Origin: Phaeotremella fagi
Taxonomy: Eukaryota > Basidiomycota > Tremellomycetes > Tremellales > Phaeotremellaceae
DNA: 64,000 bases
Direction: 5' to 3'
Assembly (NCBI GenBank): GCA_001599715.1
Contig: BCHU01000014.1
Span: forward strand, 1-64,000
Shown: piece after piece, positions 10,542-22,655 of the stretch
Layout: every line of letters starts with the position of its first letter
Position numbering within the stretch: the stretch's first letter is position 1
Made by a program: the position numbers and the translations under genes
The notes under the pieces: model-generated
Database searches by the model: none
What the model saw: the letters and a program-made list of their open reading frames with translations, nothing else
Told to the model about the DNA's origin: nothing

Positions 10542-13101
10542 CTATCGATCTTCAGCCCTGCTTTTAATCTCCTCGACGATCTTGTATATTACCGCGATTT
10601 GGTCCTGACCTTTTATCAACCAACCATCGAGCGCTGCGTTCCCAGTCAAACCCGTTGATTTCATTCTGGGGTCAGAAGAACCTAAACCGGTGATAGCATA
10701 AATACGACATCTCTTGTAATGATTTTCGATCCCCACTTGTCTCATCTTTCCTGCAGCAGTGATACCATCCATTACAGGCATGGACACGTCCGTTAAAACC
10801 AAATCTGGATCATGTTTGGTGAAAAACTCGACAGCTTGTTGACCATTTTCAGCCTCATAGATTGTTACGTCAGCGGGTGACTTTCTCAATGCCATGCGGA
10901 GTAGCTTTCGACAAATGTTGTTGTCGTCTACGATAAGCACTTTTAGAGGAGAATCATGTACGGGTTCCGGTGAAGGCTGTCGAACAGACGGAGTTTTCCT
11001 GAACGATTGTTGAATCATCCGAGCAGATGTTGGACCGATCAACGTAATCGGTAGGGTAGCCGTAAAAGTGGTTCCCTTCCCAGGTGAGGACCTGAGCTCC
11101 AACGTCCCGCCCATTTTATCGATCAACGTCCGTGTAATGTGTAAGCCTAGACCAGCTCCAACGCTGTGAGCATCGTTCTTGGTGAAAGGTTGGAACAACC
11201 ACGTTAGGGATTTTTCATCGAATCCAATACCTGTATCTGCGATGGTAAGGGTGATATCTGTTGCTGATGAGGTCAAGGACAGAGTAATCAATCCATTTTT
11301 GCAAAACTTCATCGCGTTCGTCAACCCATTGATAAGTACCCTAACGTCAGTTTTGCCAAAAGTTCACCCACCTGTTATACTTGGCAACGTCTATCGTCGC
11401 CTGCCAATCCCGATCTTCATGTTCCACTACCAAAACCACGTCGTCCGTCTCCATCAACTGATCTTTGCAAACTTTGGCAACCCCGATAGCAGACTCTACC
11501 AGGTCCACCTGTCGAGTGCCCGATCGTTTATCGTAAGCGTTCGCCTCTCTACCAAAATCCAACACATCGTTCAAAATGTTTTGCAAAGTGTGACCACTCG
11601 ACTCCGTCATAGCTGTTAGAGCTGTCAACTCGGACCAATCTTTTTCGTCTACCGCTTTTTTCATCAAATCCAAACCGGTCATGATAGCGTGCATGGGTGT
11701 TCTCAATTCGTGACTGATAGAAGAAAGGAAAGCGGTTTTCGCGGCGTCAGCCTCCATGACTCTGGTTTGAACATATTTGGCACGAAGAATGGAACCGATG
11801 GATCTGACAATGTGAACGTCGGCTGCTGGGAAGGTGTAATGAGGATTGGTGGTGGATCCAATGATTATAAATATCGGTTCGTCACTGGTGAAAAAGGTTT
11901 CGACATGATAGGAAGAGGTGTTGGGGGGTAAAAATAGATCTAGACCGGTGTTGGTTTGGATAGCTGCAAGAAGGATTGATGAAGGGATTGGGAGTGGAGA
12001 TCCAGTAGACGCTAGAAGGGGTGAATCATCGATTGTCTGAGGTCAGTCGAGTTCTTTCATCCAACCCACTTTGATAGTCCTGGCGTCTATAACCTGCCAA
12101 TCGTCCACTTCTTTCACAACACCCAGTCGATCCATCGCTCTCTGAGCCAAAGTTTCAAACGGTGTACTAGTTTCCACCAACGCCTCCTCGATGAAATCAG
12201 ATATAACCCGTCGAGCCTTCGCTTCTCTTGTCCTACTATGACCCTCCCATGTCGCTCTTAACTGAGTTTCCAACATCCTTGACATTTGGAGAACAGCTTG
12301 ACGTTGTTGAGAAGTGATGGCGGCGTAATCTTCCACGAAACAAATGTTTAACGTCCCAACACCAATCCTTGGCTGAACCTCCGTACTTGTAGGATCCAAT
12401 TCCAGCGTGACAGAACTGCCAATGAAACTCTTGAAGCCTGCCAGGACAAACGGATTCGCACGATACCTCCAGTCGTTCACCAAATCTGGTACGACCAACA
12501 TCTGATTCTTCAACAACACGGCGTGGCCGCATAAACTATCTTCAGCGGGAATCCTCAAACCAGTCGATAATTGATATCTCTCTATCAGTTCTTGCGATCC
12601 AGAGAGTGAGAAATGGGTTTGTAATCGATTATGAAAGAGTGAGAAAGTGACCAGGGCTCCGGGGAAGAACATGCTGATCATTTCGGTGGCAGCTTTGATG
12701 TTGATCATTTGTTCAGGCGAATACAGATTGTATTCTGAGATACATCTTTCACGTTGTTCTTCAAGAGGTGATCTGGGTGGGGGTAAGAAATTGTTTTCCG
12801 CGTAAAACAGTCGAATATCTCTAGCAATGTCTGGGTTGATCTTTGTTGCAATGTAAAGAGGGACGTCTTTGAGATGATGTCGCCATGGAGGGGGATTGGT
12901 TCTCTTGATACGGTTCCGTAGTTCGACAGGTAGGAGAGGCATAGGCGGAGGTGTATCTGAAGACTCGATTCCCTGAGAATAGTGTTCCAAGAATGAAGCC
13001 CATTCGGCGAGACTGTTTCGGTCGATAGTATCGAGTTCTGTGTCGTCAATAGCGAGTTGGTCCATTGTGAGGTGATCGGGGGTGGGGGCGAGAGCGATCA
13101 T
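10542..13101 (-). CDS. Hybrid histidine kinase, GAF-HisKA-HATPase-REC
   Basis: About 832 residues, three exons; introns near 12039-12071 (33 nt, GTGGGT donor) and about 11343-11372. The N-terminal half contains a GAF-type sensor at about residues 130-310 (TGLRIPAEDSLCGHAVLL, LVVPDLVNDWRYRANPFVL, QPRIGVGTLNICF). The dimerisation/phosphoacceptor box is SSISHELRTPMHAIMTGLDL with His near residue 453. The ATPase has an N box (VLINGLTNAMKFCKNG), G1 (IADTGIGFDE) and G2 (GAGLGLHIT). The receiver has acidic pair VDDNN, phospho-Asp in LVLTDVSMPVMDG near 745, and Lys in WLIKGQ. The usual Lys-Pro there is Lys-Gly. It should pass phosphate via an HPt protein to Skn7/Ssk1. It lies 200 bp downstream of a second hybrid kinase on the same strand. 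The signal sensed is unknown. Confidence 0.9.
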
Positions 13102-13301
13102 GAAGTTGATGAAAAGGGAGTAAATGCAAAACCATAAACAAACGTTAATACCAACAAATGATTTTCAGTTCCAAGGCTAAAAGTCCAGGGCTCACAGCGC
13201 CGCACCTGAGGCACTTTGCTACCAACTGATTATGTGGCATTGATAGTCAATTCAATGTTCAGTATAGCTACAATAATCTACTCTACATATCGGGTACATG
13301 G

Positions 13302-16300
13302 TTATAACTCTAGCCCCCGATAGCTACGAATCTTTTCAACCAGAGCCTGTAATCTGTACGGTTTGATTACCACTAAAAGTCAGTTTCTATCAGATTTCGA
13401 CACCTACCATCATTCATCCCTGCTGCGAGAGCTTGATCAATCTGACCCTGTCTAGCGTTTCCAGTGAGAGCGATAACTAGTTGGGAAGGTAACAGCCCGT
13501 CGTTTTCCAATTCCCTTATTCGTTTGACAGCTGTCAAACCGTCCATGACAGGCATCTCTAAATCCATCAAGACCACGTCATACGTTTTCGCCTGTGGATT
13601 ATACAACAGGTCCAGAGCTTCTTGACCGTTGTTTGCGACTAGAGTATAAGTACAGTTACCTATATGTATGACATACCATCACATTCGGCGCCGATTTTGT
13701 CTAGTTGCCGTTTCAACACGGTTTGATTGATTACGTTATCCTCGACAATAAGAACTTTGAGTCCGTGGGTGAGAAGGGTAGGGGTGGTGATCACCGCCTT
13801 GGGCTCCCTAGCGGGTCGAGTTTTGATATAATATCGGAATTCTGTCATCAGCAGAGTCGTCTCTTCAACCTACCACTTCCAACACCGATCTCACTTTTCA
13901 CTTCGATCCGTCCCCCAAGTAATTCGGTGAGTTCTGTCATTAGTCGGGCATGCAACTCCACTCACTTCTACAGATGAACAAACCCAAACCTGATCCTCCG
14001 TACCTGGTGTGAACCATTTTGTTGCCCTCTAAACATCAGCCTTATACGACCTTGGAACCTACGTGAGAACCTTTGGAACAACAACGCTACCTCGGTGGGA
14101 TCCAAACCAGGACCAGTGTCACTTACACTAACATACAACCAAACATCATCAGATACGCCGTCTCCAGGGATGCAGCCATCGCCAGGAGGTGATCTACTGG
14201 TGTGATACTTTACAGTAACTCTGCGCATCTGGCTACCAGCGGTGAACTTCATGGCGTTGGAGATCAAGTTCGTGGTCACTTGACCTAAGCGAACGGGATC
14301 GGTTTTGATGGTAGAAGAGTGAGCGTCGTCTTGACATTCAAGAACGAGTTCAATTTTGTGGGATTTAGCTTCGGATGAAAAGATTGAAACAATCTACCGT
14401 CAGTGGGATCAATTGTTCATCTACCTTTTGGGCTTCATTCCTCCAATCGACATTGGTGTCATGCAACGTAAGCGTGTTGAGTTGAATACTGGATAAGGAC
14501 AAGATATCGTTGGCGATACGTTCTTGGACCAAACCGCATTGGTAGATACCTAAAGTCAGTGAGACCAAACCAAAACCTACTCTCTAACGCCTCCAAATCT
14601 TCCTGTATAGTGATGCCCAAACTACTATCCCCATCTTGAAGTTTGTCCGCCAACACCGCCAAATTCTCTTTAACCAACGAAGAACATTGTAGAATTGCCG
14701 AAACAGGAGTCCTGATTTCATGAGAAGTGAAATCAACCAATAACTCCTGCTGCATTCTAGATTCCTCTGCTTCCAGCCTTCGTCGTTCTGCTTCCTGAAG
14801 TTTCTCCTCCTGATACGTGATATCCGAGATACAACCCAAAATACCGGAGGATCCAGAACCAATCTTGTCAAGCCGTAAGAAAGTAGCAGAAACAGATCTG
14901 CCATTGAGCCATTTCCATGACAACTGACTTTCTTTTTGATTACCACTGACGATAGCTTTCCAGGCCTTATCCAACCTAGTTGAAGTCTCTGGGTCGACGT
15001 AATTCGGCCAATTCGTTATATCTTCGCCATCTTCCAGACCCACACACTCTCTCCAAGCAGCATTGGCATAGACAAACTCTCCGTTCGAGTTCGTCCTGAC
15101 AATACCCGAAGGACAATAGTCTGACAACATTGCAATTTCGAATTCCCTCTGTTTGAACATTTCGTCTAAATGAGTCAGTCGTTTCCCGATTTGCATATGA
15201 AGATGAACCCTCGCCAGGAGTTCGTTGGGTTTGAACGGTTTCGTCATGAAATCTTCAGCTCCAGCTTTGATCGCAGAAGCTCGCAGCTCATCATCACTGG
15301 CAGCGGACAACAGAACGAATGGAGTTTTTGCCGTGACAGGGTCCTTCCTGATATGGTCCAAAAGCTCCAACCCACTCATCTTGGGCATCATCAAGTCGGA
15401 TACGATGACATGTGGGAGATGAATTTTGGCCTTTTCGATAGCGTCGAATCCATCTACAGCTTCGATGACTTGACAATAAGGAGTGAAGATGTGTTTGACG
15501 TATGTTCGCATGTCGTAATTGTCGTCGACCAAAAGTAGGACATCTGATTTCTCAAAGAAGAATTCGTTGGACCTCGTCAATCCCACAGGCGAGTCGTCTT
15601 GACTGTCGTCGTCTCGAATCCAATGCATCGCTTCCTTGACGATTTCAGCGCCATATGAACCGAAAGACTCGATGAAACCGTTTTGAACCGTTTCGCGTTC
15701 GATCAGAGGTATTTTGGCGATAAACGTTGAACCAGATGTGGAATGTTCCTCTATTGTTTGACTGTATATCAACAACTCTCCACCGTGTAGGTTTATAATT
15801 TCTTTAGCCAGGGCTAGACCTATGCCACTTCCTTCGACTCCACGTGAAAGCGCCGTGGTAGCTCTATGGTATTCATCTGTAACAGCCTCAACCTCTGTTG
15901 AAGGGATACCAAAACCGGTATCAATGATAGCAACTTCTGCGTGGGTGTTGTAACGTAACCTAACCGTGATACTACCCTTGTCCGTGTATTTGATGGCGTT
16001 ACTCAACAGATTGGTGACAACCTTTTCCAATAAAGTGGGATCAATAAACACCAAACCGTCGTGAGATTCGATATCGACGTTGAATTCAACCTTTTTGCGC
16101 AACACCGCAGGTTTAAACAACCCAGCGAGATCACCCACAAACCGACCCAAATCAGTGGGTACAAATCTACCCTGCATTTTACCTGCTTCGATACGGGAAA
16201 AGTCCAACAAGGAATTGACCAAACGTTGTATTCGGGTGACACTTCTTTGAGCGAGTGTCAAACTTTGGCGCTGTTCTGGCGAAAGGTCAGTCTGTAGCAC

Positions 16301-17807
16301 ATCTGACAAAGGTCCAGCGACCAGAGTAAGGGGTGATCGTAAATCATGAGCAGCACCTTGAAACCAGGCCGTCTTTGCCCTTGTCATTCGTTCCTTTTCA
16401 AGTTGTCGCTGTTGTTCACTCTCAGACGCTATGGTAGAGTCTAGCGATGACAGGAGATGAGCTCGAATGACGTTGATCCAATTTTCGTAATCCGAGTCCA
16501 ACGGACACGAGATGTTGAGGCCCATGATCAATACCGCTCGAGTCGGTGTACCAGCTGTTGTTGAAGTGATTGGAATCACCATGGCAGAATGAGGTAAAGT
16601 CTCCCAAGTCCTCACAGGGAAACCTTGAATACGATCGAAGCAGTCGACAATGATATTTTGATGCGTTGTGACCGCTTCCAGAATGGGCCAAGTTGTATCT
16701 GATAGCTCCATCGTTTGCTTTACTGCTTGGTGATCCAGCGGTACACCGACGGATGATTCCAACGATACCTCTTCACCGTCAACACTGTACACCATGACAA
16801 AGGGTACATCATGGGGATTCCTTTCCAGAACCTCTGCAAGCTTGGCATAATAATCCTTCACGTTCTTCACCACCAGCTTCTCTGACATGTCTCGTGTCGT
16901 TGCCTGTCGTCTTTGAGCAAGTACCGCAGCAGTCGTTTCCACAGTTGGATTGAACATTCCCAAAATCGATCCGTCGGTGTGGAATAAAGGGATAAAACTC
17001 CAGGTGTGATATTTCTCAACATAATGTCCAGTTGGACCACGTCGATAGAGTAACAGATCATCTTGTCGGTAACACGCTTCTCCATCCAATACACATTTAT
17101 CGATCAACCCTTGCACACCTTCCCATACTGGACCCCAAGCTTCCTGTGATTTAGCAGACCGACCAAACATTTTGGGATGATCGACGATATTGGAATAGTG
17201 TTGGTTGCTAATGTCAGTAGGGTCGGTGATGGTACTCACTAGATCATTATAAAATCTTCACCCAACCACAATGCGTCCTGTGTCTGTGAGGACATTACAA
17301 CTTCCAACATCGTATACACCGTCGGTGACCAAGTTTCCATCGGACCCAAACACGTCTTGGACCAATCCGTCTGCATCAGTAGTGTCATGCAGTTGGTCTC
17401 TGAGACTTCTGGAGCTGGACGAGGGGAAAAGTCGATGGGTTGGCGCATAAAAGTTGTTGGAGCTGTAGCTTTAGAAGTGGAGGAATGAGGTATTGATGTG
17501 ATGACGCAGAATGAATCAACGGGGAAGGATTTGACCAAATGAAGTTGGGTAGTTTCCATAAACATCACATCGTCGTTGTGGATCATGAGCTGCAGTAGAA
17601 GCTGCCTGTCTACATGTTGTGAAATGCTTTTGGAATGAGAGTTGCCCCAAAGGATAGATAGCGTTGGTTGATCAGAGATGACGAATGCTGGAAAGGGATA
17701 TGACTGGGTGTGAGTGAGTGAGTCAAGAAGAGCTGACTTACCTCAAGCAGTTCAAGCGAGATTATAGGCGGTATATGTGAAGTGGGATCCAATTTGATGA
17801 CACCCAT
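13302..17807 (-). CDS. TCO2: Dual hybrid histidine kinase (PAS, HK, REC, PAS, HK, REC), Tco2-like
   Basis: About 1,400 residues with two complete kinase-receiver modules. It starts MGVIKLDPTSHIPP; a 38-nt intron then a 32-nt intron join the N-terminal PAS-like region (ALWLGEDFIMIYNQHYSNIV). Module 1: QGAAHDLRSPLTLVAGPLSD (phospho-His near 470), N box NLLSNAIKYTDKG, G1 IDTGFGIP, G2 GSGIGLALAKEII, receiver LLLVDDNYDMRTYV with Asp in VIVSDLMMPKMSG and Lys in FMTKPFKP. Then a PAS (PSGIVRTNSNGEFVYANAAW), module 2: LLVDFTSHEIRTPVSAILQ (second phospho-His), N box NLISNAMKFTAG, G1 VSDTGPGLDP, and a second receiver with VLMDLEMPVMDG and VIKPYRL. Cryptococcus Tco2 is the recalled double-HK, double-RR kinase, and this matches its layout. 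The last exon ends IRSYRGLEL after a 35-nt intron. The exact intron list between 13.6 and 14.5 kb is less certain. Confidence 0.88.
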
Positions 17808-18114
17808 GGTCGTTTGATAGGAAGGTGATAGAGAATGAAAAGGTTAAAATAGAATTGGAGTAAACTAGTGATCGCTGTGCCTGATTGTGTGGTGCTATTC
17901 CAGCAAATGCCGGACGGATGCTGTTAGGATGCTAATAAGGCTAGGATGCAAAATGGGTTCATCGCTTCATACCAGCGTGCATTGCATAGAGTGATTGAAT
18001 TGTATAATCCACAGATGACCTAGAACACTTGCTAATCATTCTTTCCCATTCGCTGAGGGCTTCCAAGACCATCAGGCCCATTTTGACTCTCTTCTTCCCT
18101 GTTTCTTCCCCCTT
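17808..18114. other. Intergenic: TCO2-like promoter and DUF218 gene 3' side
   Basis: About 300 bp upstream of the dual kinase. No coding potential and no clear promoter element was recognised. Confidence 0.4.
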
Positions 18115-18915
18115 TCACCTGCTAGATTTTAAAACACCTTGCAACCTCTCCCACGCATTATCAATATCTGATGGAACGTCCACATGACTGATGAATCCCT
18201 TCCCCCTCGGACCATATCCAGAAGAATCATCGCGTAATCGAGGGATTTCACCCATAACCAATTCGAAGAACCGCTCGAAAGACCAAAAATCAGACACGTC
18301 CACGTCAACTTCCTCCACACGAGGCGCAACCCATATGAGTTGGTCATCTTTGATGTCGATTCTTGGAGTGAACACCGGCCAACTTTTGATCTCGGGTTTG
18401 TTTACTTGACCTTCGTATATCCTAGTCATACCCGCAAGAGTTCGAAGTGCCATGGTTGGATCTTGAACAATAACAACATGTGAGGGTTGTATATCAGCTT
18501 CATCTAGTACACGTCTACTTTCGATAGTGTTTGAACCGCAATTCGTACTTTTATCTTCTACTAGGACGGTAAAAGATTTTTTGGCGACTAATTGCGGATA
18601 AAATTTTCGAAGGATTAACTCTAGCACCCTGGCTTCAGGAAGATCAACGATCTGGGAGTACAATGATGAATATTTTGAATGATTCCTGACAGCGTCGTAC
18701 AGATATGAAGTGGAGTGACCTATCCCTCCCGAGATTACCAAAGTTGTAGGGACATCGGTACCGTTGAGGAGATCGTAAAGAGCGGTTGCTGTTGCGAGAA
18801 TTGCATTCCCCGCTAGTATGAATGCTGATCCGGGTCGAACAATTGGTATACCATCGCTGTAAGCTAAGAATGCTGCTATGGTATTGATATCGGTAACTGA
18901 TTCAATTGATAACAT
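18115..18915 (-). CDS. DUF218 (YdcF/SanA-like) protein
   Basis: Single-exon gene of 266 residues, one of few intronless genes here. The sequence carries the DUF218 Rossmann-like core: GSAFILAGNAILATATALYD, TTLVISGGIGHSTSYLYDAV (the Gly-rich SGGxxH loop), LVEDKSTNCGSNTIESRRVL (the DxST.T..N motif that lines the pocket) and PSHVVIVQDPTMALRTLAGM. The arrangement is closest to bacterial YdcF, which binds S-adenosylmethionine, rather than to SanA/ElyC, since no membrane segment is present. Function in fungi is unknown. A bacterial origin by old transfer is possible, but codon use and composition look like those of the neighbours. Confidence 0.75.
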   Translation of the reverse strand: MLSIESVTDINTIAAFLAYSDGIPIVRPGSAFILAGNAILATATALYDLLNGTDVPTTLVISGGIGHSTSYLYDAVRNHSKYSSLYSQIVDLPEARVLELILRKFYPQLVAKKSFTVLVEDKSTNCGSNTIESRRVLDEADIQPSHVVIVQDPTMALRTLAGMTRIYEGQVNKPEIKSWPVFTPRIDIKDDQLIWVAPRVEEVDVDVSDFWSFERFFELVMGEIPRLRDDSSGYGPRGKGFISHVDVPSDIDNAWERLQGVLKSSR

Positions 18916-19509
18916 GGAATTTTGGAAGGTAGGTGAGGAGATTCGTTGACCAGGTGAGTCCCTGATTTCGTGAATGTGATTGTGGCAGCGTGACTGTTTG
19001 TGTTTGGATTGTCTGTCACATATCTACCTATTGCTGTATGAGTTCGATATTGGCTTAGGATAGATCACACTCTCAAGATGAGGTAGATTACAGACCAGAT
19101 ATAATCCTCCCTGTTGATATCGCAAGATGAACGATGAACCGTGATCTTCTTTGATAACGAATCAGCGTCACCATCTCCTTCGTGTTTGCCTAATTCCACG
19201 TGAAATGGAGAAACGAAGGAAACTGAAAGGTGACATTTCACTGACACGTTTCTCGTTTGATTTGATTCTGATTTATACTTCTATTTTTTCAATGACTTCT
19301 ATTGACATTACAAAACACCGCATACCACGCCTTTTGACTTGTGTAGCAACCCAATCCTACTTGTACTCAGCGGCTAACGTAAAGATGCAAAAGTCTTTAT
19401 CATCAAGAAGTAGTCACATCTGATGAACATGACGCAGGGTCTAGATAAAAACTGTCAACTATCCACCTCGCCCTGTTCCAATTCATCCACATCAATCCTA
19501 CACCCTTTC
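18916..19509. other. 594-bp intergenic region, nothing recognised
   Basis: Upstream of the DUF218 gene and downstream of the PhyH gene. Short open frames on both strands have no domain or splicing support. AT-rich around 19240-19320. Confidence 0.4.
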
Positions 19510-20400
19510 TCAACTTTTGTCATTCAAAGACTCGCGTTGATACTCTCCACAAAGACCACCATCAGCTGAGACCCCCATCTCCAACTCAGTTCCGTCAGGT
19601 GCAACCAGTGGTTGATAAAGTTTAGCGACCTCAATACTAGTTTGTGGAATATAATGGAAGATCAAAGAGCGTCTAAATCGATCACTGGTATTGGGGAGCG
19701 AGCCATGAACCAGACTCCCATGAAATAAAAGTACATCGCCAGCTTGAAGAACTGTCTGAACAGCCCGTGCCTTGACTTCCTCAGGAAGTATCACCGTTTT
19801 CGACGAGAACGAAAGTTTGGAATCTGATTCCTCTGGACAGAGTAGAATCGATTTATGAGATCCAGGGATGACTTGTAGACCACCGTTCTCGCCGTCACAA
19901 GGATCGATAGCTATCCAAGCAGCTAAACAAGTTTCCGGATGCGCTTGGAGAGACATGTTATCTTGATGCAGAGCTTGACCACGAGCTGTTGGGGGTTTAA
20001 AATAGAACATGGACTGAGCGCCATAAACCGGACCAATGAGACTTGTCGCAATGGAGATCAACCGTTTATCAATCAAAGTTTTCCGCGAAAATTCACCGAC
20101 AGATGTTCCATTTTGTCTATGGGGCATAACGAAGCGTGGGTATTTACTCAGTATATCGTCCGAGGCAATGTTCGTATCCCATTTTGAAAAGTTTGGATCT
20201 TTCTCAACTTGTTCTGTGAAGAGATCTCTTATCGAATCTATTTCCTCTTTCGAAAAGACTTGGGGGACGTGAACGACACCTGTGTTGGTGTAGCGGGTGA
20301 GTAGTAAGTCACTATCGACTGGAGTCTGGGGCATGTGAGCTATGTATACCATGGTAAGGAGTTGGAAATGACGAAACAACTCCTCACTCGACACCACCAA
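19510..20400 (-). CDS. Phytanoyl-CoA dioxygenase (PhyH) family protein
   Basis: Fe(II)/2-oxoglutarate dioxygenase, 296 residues, no intron. The iron-binding facial triad is visible as ALHQDNMSLQAHPETCLAAW (His-x-Asp) and the distal His in DVLLFHGSLVHGSLPNTSDR, with the 2-oxoglutarate-binding Arg in FRRSLIFHYIPQ. ENGGLQVIPGSHK is the family's core strand turn. The N-terminal LLLTRYTNTGVVHVPQVFSK begins the fold, so of the three in-frame ATGs (20400, 20352, 20334) the last (MPQTPVD) may be the true start. The first is given as the maximal frame. Substrate unknown; fungal members act on fatty acyl chains and diverse metabolites. Divergent from flavocytochrome b2 with about 325 bp between starts. 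Not a close copy of the PhyH gene at 31.5 kb. Confidence 0.85.
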   Translation of the reverse strand: MVVSSEELFRHFQLLTMVYIAHMPQTPVDSDLLLTRYTNTGVVHVPQVFSKEEIDSIRDLFTEQVEKDPNFSKWDTNIASDDILSKYPRFVMPHRQNGTSVGEFSRKTLIDKRLISIATSLIGPVYGAQSMFYFKPPTARGQALHQDNMSLQAHPETCLAAWIAIDPCDGENGGLQVIPGSHKSILLCPEESDSKLSFSSKTVILPEEVKARAVQTVLQAGDVLLFHGSLVHGSLPNTSDRFRRSLIFHYIPQTSIEVAKLYQPLVAPDGTELEMGVSADGGLCGEYQRESLNDKS

Positions 20401-20724
20401 TTAGACACTTTGCAACGGTTCCTGTTCTAAGCGGTTCAGTGATATGCCGACATCATAAAAACGCGTTAATACCAATCGTTGCGCTGGAGGTTACCACGAG
20501 CTCAGAGGTGGAGATGACTACTACAACTTTGTTAAGTCAGCTGACTTTGAAATAGTCTTACTCAAGATTCCCCCACAAAATCCGTGGTGGATCCAGCACC
20601 CTATCCATCCAAACCGTTTAGGTTACCGCTGTTGACCGTCTTCGGACCGGTTCAAAGATGAAGCGAATCACAACTTTGTTATTTCTTTCGTTACTTTCCA
20701 TATTTTCATTCCAATTTCAGTACA
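20401..20724. promoter_or_regulatory. Divergent promoter of the PhyH and CYB2 genes
   Basis: 324 bp between two divergently transcribed start codons, therefore holding both promoters. Pyrimidine-rich just before the CYB2 ATG. No specific factor site is claimed. Confidence 0.4.
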
Positions 20725-22620
20725 ATGTTCAGAGCAGTACCCAGATTTACAACAGCGCTCAGACGATACGGACGTACAGCAATACCACTTGGTGGAGCCG
20801 CTTTAACCGTGAGTTCTGTGATTTGGTCAAAAGATGCTAAACTTCTTAGGGATATGTTTGGCTTCAAACCCGTAATACCCGATTGGACGCTTTGGAAGAT
20901 GACATCGAATTCCCGAAATCTGGATTGAAACCTGCTAAAGACTCAGATGGACCTTATTTGACATCTGAGGAGGTTGCCAAACATAGTTTCGCGCATGATG
21001 CTTGGGTAGTGGTAGCTGGAGAAGTTTACGAGTAGGTCAAAGGTGTTCATCGTGACTGATTCTAGTGTAACCCATTTTCATAAACAACATCCTGGAGGTT
21101 CAAGTTTGATCGTAGCGAACGCTGGAACTGATGTGACGGAAATGTTTATGCCTATACATCCTGAGGGTACATTGGCTAAGAATCTTGGACCAGAGAATTT
21201 TAAAGGTCGACTTCATCCTGATGAAGCTGAGAAGGTGGGTACTGCCAAAGACTCAAATCTTACTTTGTTCCAGCACATCAGAGCATATCGAGAAGAACAA
21301 GCTAGAGTTCAAGCTGCGCGAGAAGCTTTACCACCGGTTGAAACCATGTTAGGACTTGACGAACTCCAAAGAGCCGCTGAATCAGTGTTAACACCCAGAG
21401 CAAACGATTACTACGCAGCTGCAAGTCTTGATGGGATAACACTGAAAAATAATCGAGAGAGTTTTAGAAAATGTCGATTAGTACCACGGGTCATGAGGGA
21501 CGTTTCTGAGGTTGACGTTTCGACTAAACTGTTTGGATTGGATTCACCTTTACCGATTTACATCTCACCTGCATCGAATGCTTTGCTTGGACATCCAGAG
21601 GGGGAGTTGAACATAACCCGAGGGGTAGGTTGATGATCTGTTACGAGACTGACAAGTAGGCTGCTGCTACAGGGATCATTCAAGGTGTTTCTGCAGCAGC
21701 ATCCTATTCTCTGGACCAAATTCTAGCCGAAAAGAAGATTCTCGATGCGGAACTAGAAAAACCAATGGGAATGGCATACCAAGTGTATGTTCAAACGACC
21801 AAATCGAAAACAATCTCCCAAGTGAAAGAAGCAGTTGCGGGTGGATGTCAGTGAGTACAAGTTGTGAAACGGAGCTGATATCCAGAGCACTTATTCTGAC
21901 AGTTGACATGGCTGTTGGGGATTTACGACAGTCGACCGAAAAACTTCGTGGTGCTCGTGGGAATGCAGAGCCTGGAATCCATTTAGGACCTCAGGGACAT
22001 GAGGAGAAATTCCATGATCCAGCGTTGAATTGGGAGGATCTGATTTGGTTGAGAGAGCTTGCTAAAGGGGTTCCAATTTATTTAAAGGGGATTGCACACA
22101 TTGATGCAAGTGTACACGTAAATGGATTTAGCTGATCTCGTAGGATTTACGCCTTGCTAGGGATCACAACATTGCTGGATGCATCCTTTCGAATCACGTA
22201 CGTATCAATTCTAAGCCTCGACTGATAGGAAGGGTGGACGTCAATTAGATACCTGCAGAACAGCGTTTGAATCACTTCGATCCATCCACGCCGAAGATCC
22301 CCAGTTGTTGAAAGAGATTGACGTTTATATCGATGGAGGTGTGAGAAGGGGTTCAGAGGTATTGCAAGCTCTAGCCTTTGGTGCAAAAGGTGTTGGACTT
22401 GGTCGACCCTTCCTATGGGCTCAATCGGCGTATGGTGAAGAAGGTGTTATTCGAGCTATCAGAAGTGAGTGTATCCCTTCACAATGAGTCGTCAATCATT
22501 AATATATCTCCTCTAGTTCTTGAAAGTGAGATCACCACTGCGATGAGGTTGTTGGGTCTCAAATCTCTGAAAGAGGTGGATAGCAAGATGGTAGAGTGTC
22601 TGCAGGAGATCTGGAAGTAA
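20725..22620 (+). CDS. CYB2: Flavocytochrome b2, L-lactate dehydrogenase (cytochrome)
   Basis: Mitochondrial intermembrane-space enzyme oxidising L-lactate to pyruvate and passing electrons to cytochrome c. The N-terminus MFRAVPRFTTALRRYGRTA is a matrix-type presequence followed by a hydrophobic sorting segment (IPLGGAALTVSSVIW), as in yeast Cyb2. The cytochrome b5 domain shows TSEEVAKHSFAHDAWVVVAG and the heme His in HFHKQHPGGSSLI. The FMN domain has SPLPIYISPASNALLGHPEG, GIIQGVSAAASYS, YQVYVQ, LILTVDMAVGDLR, VPIYLKGI, then CILSNH joined across a 35-nt intron to GGRQLDT (catalytic His) and VYIDGGVRRGSEVLQALAFG, VGLGRPFLWA. About eight short introns. One needed junction (22118-22143) would be only 26 nt, so that exon border is uncertain. 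Other members of the FMN family lack the b5 domain. Confidence 0.9.
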
Positions 22621-22655
22621 GGTTGTACACACATGCATGTTGTTAATCATACGAC

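Noticed and set aside
10542..17807. A single giant kinase gene across 10.5-17.8 kb
   Set aside because: There is a stop at 13302-13304 after the second receiver and an independent start at 13101 with its own GAF domain, separated by about 200 bp with no coding.
22118..22143. A 26-nt intron in the flavocytochrome b2 gene taken as fact
   Set aside because: It is needed to keep the frame, but its length is below the others seen, so it is recorded as an uncertain junction only.
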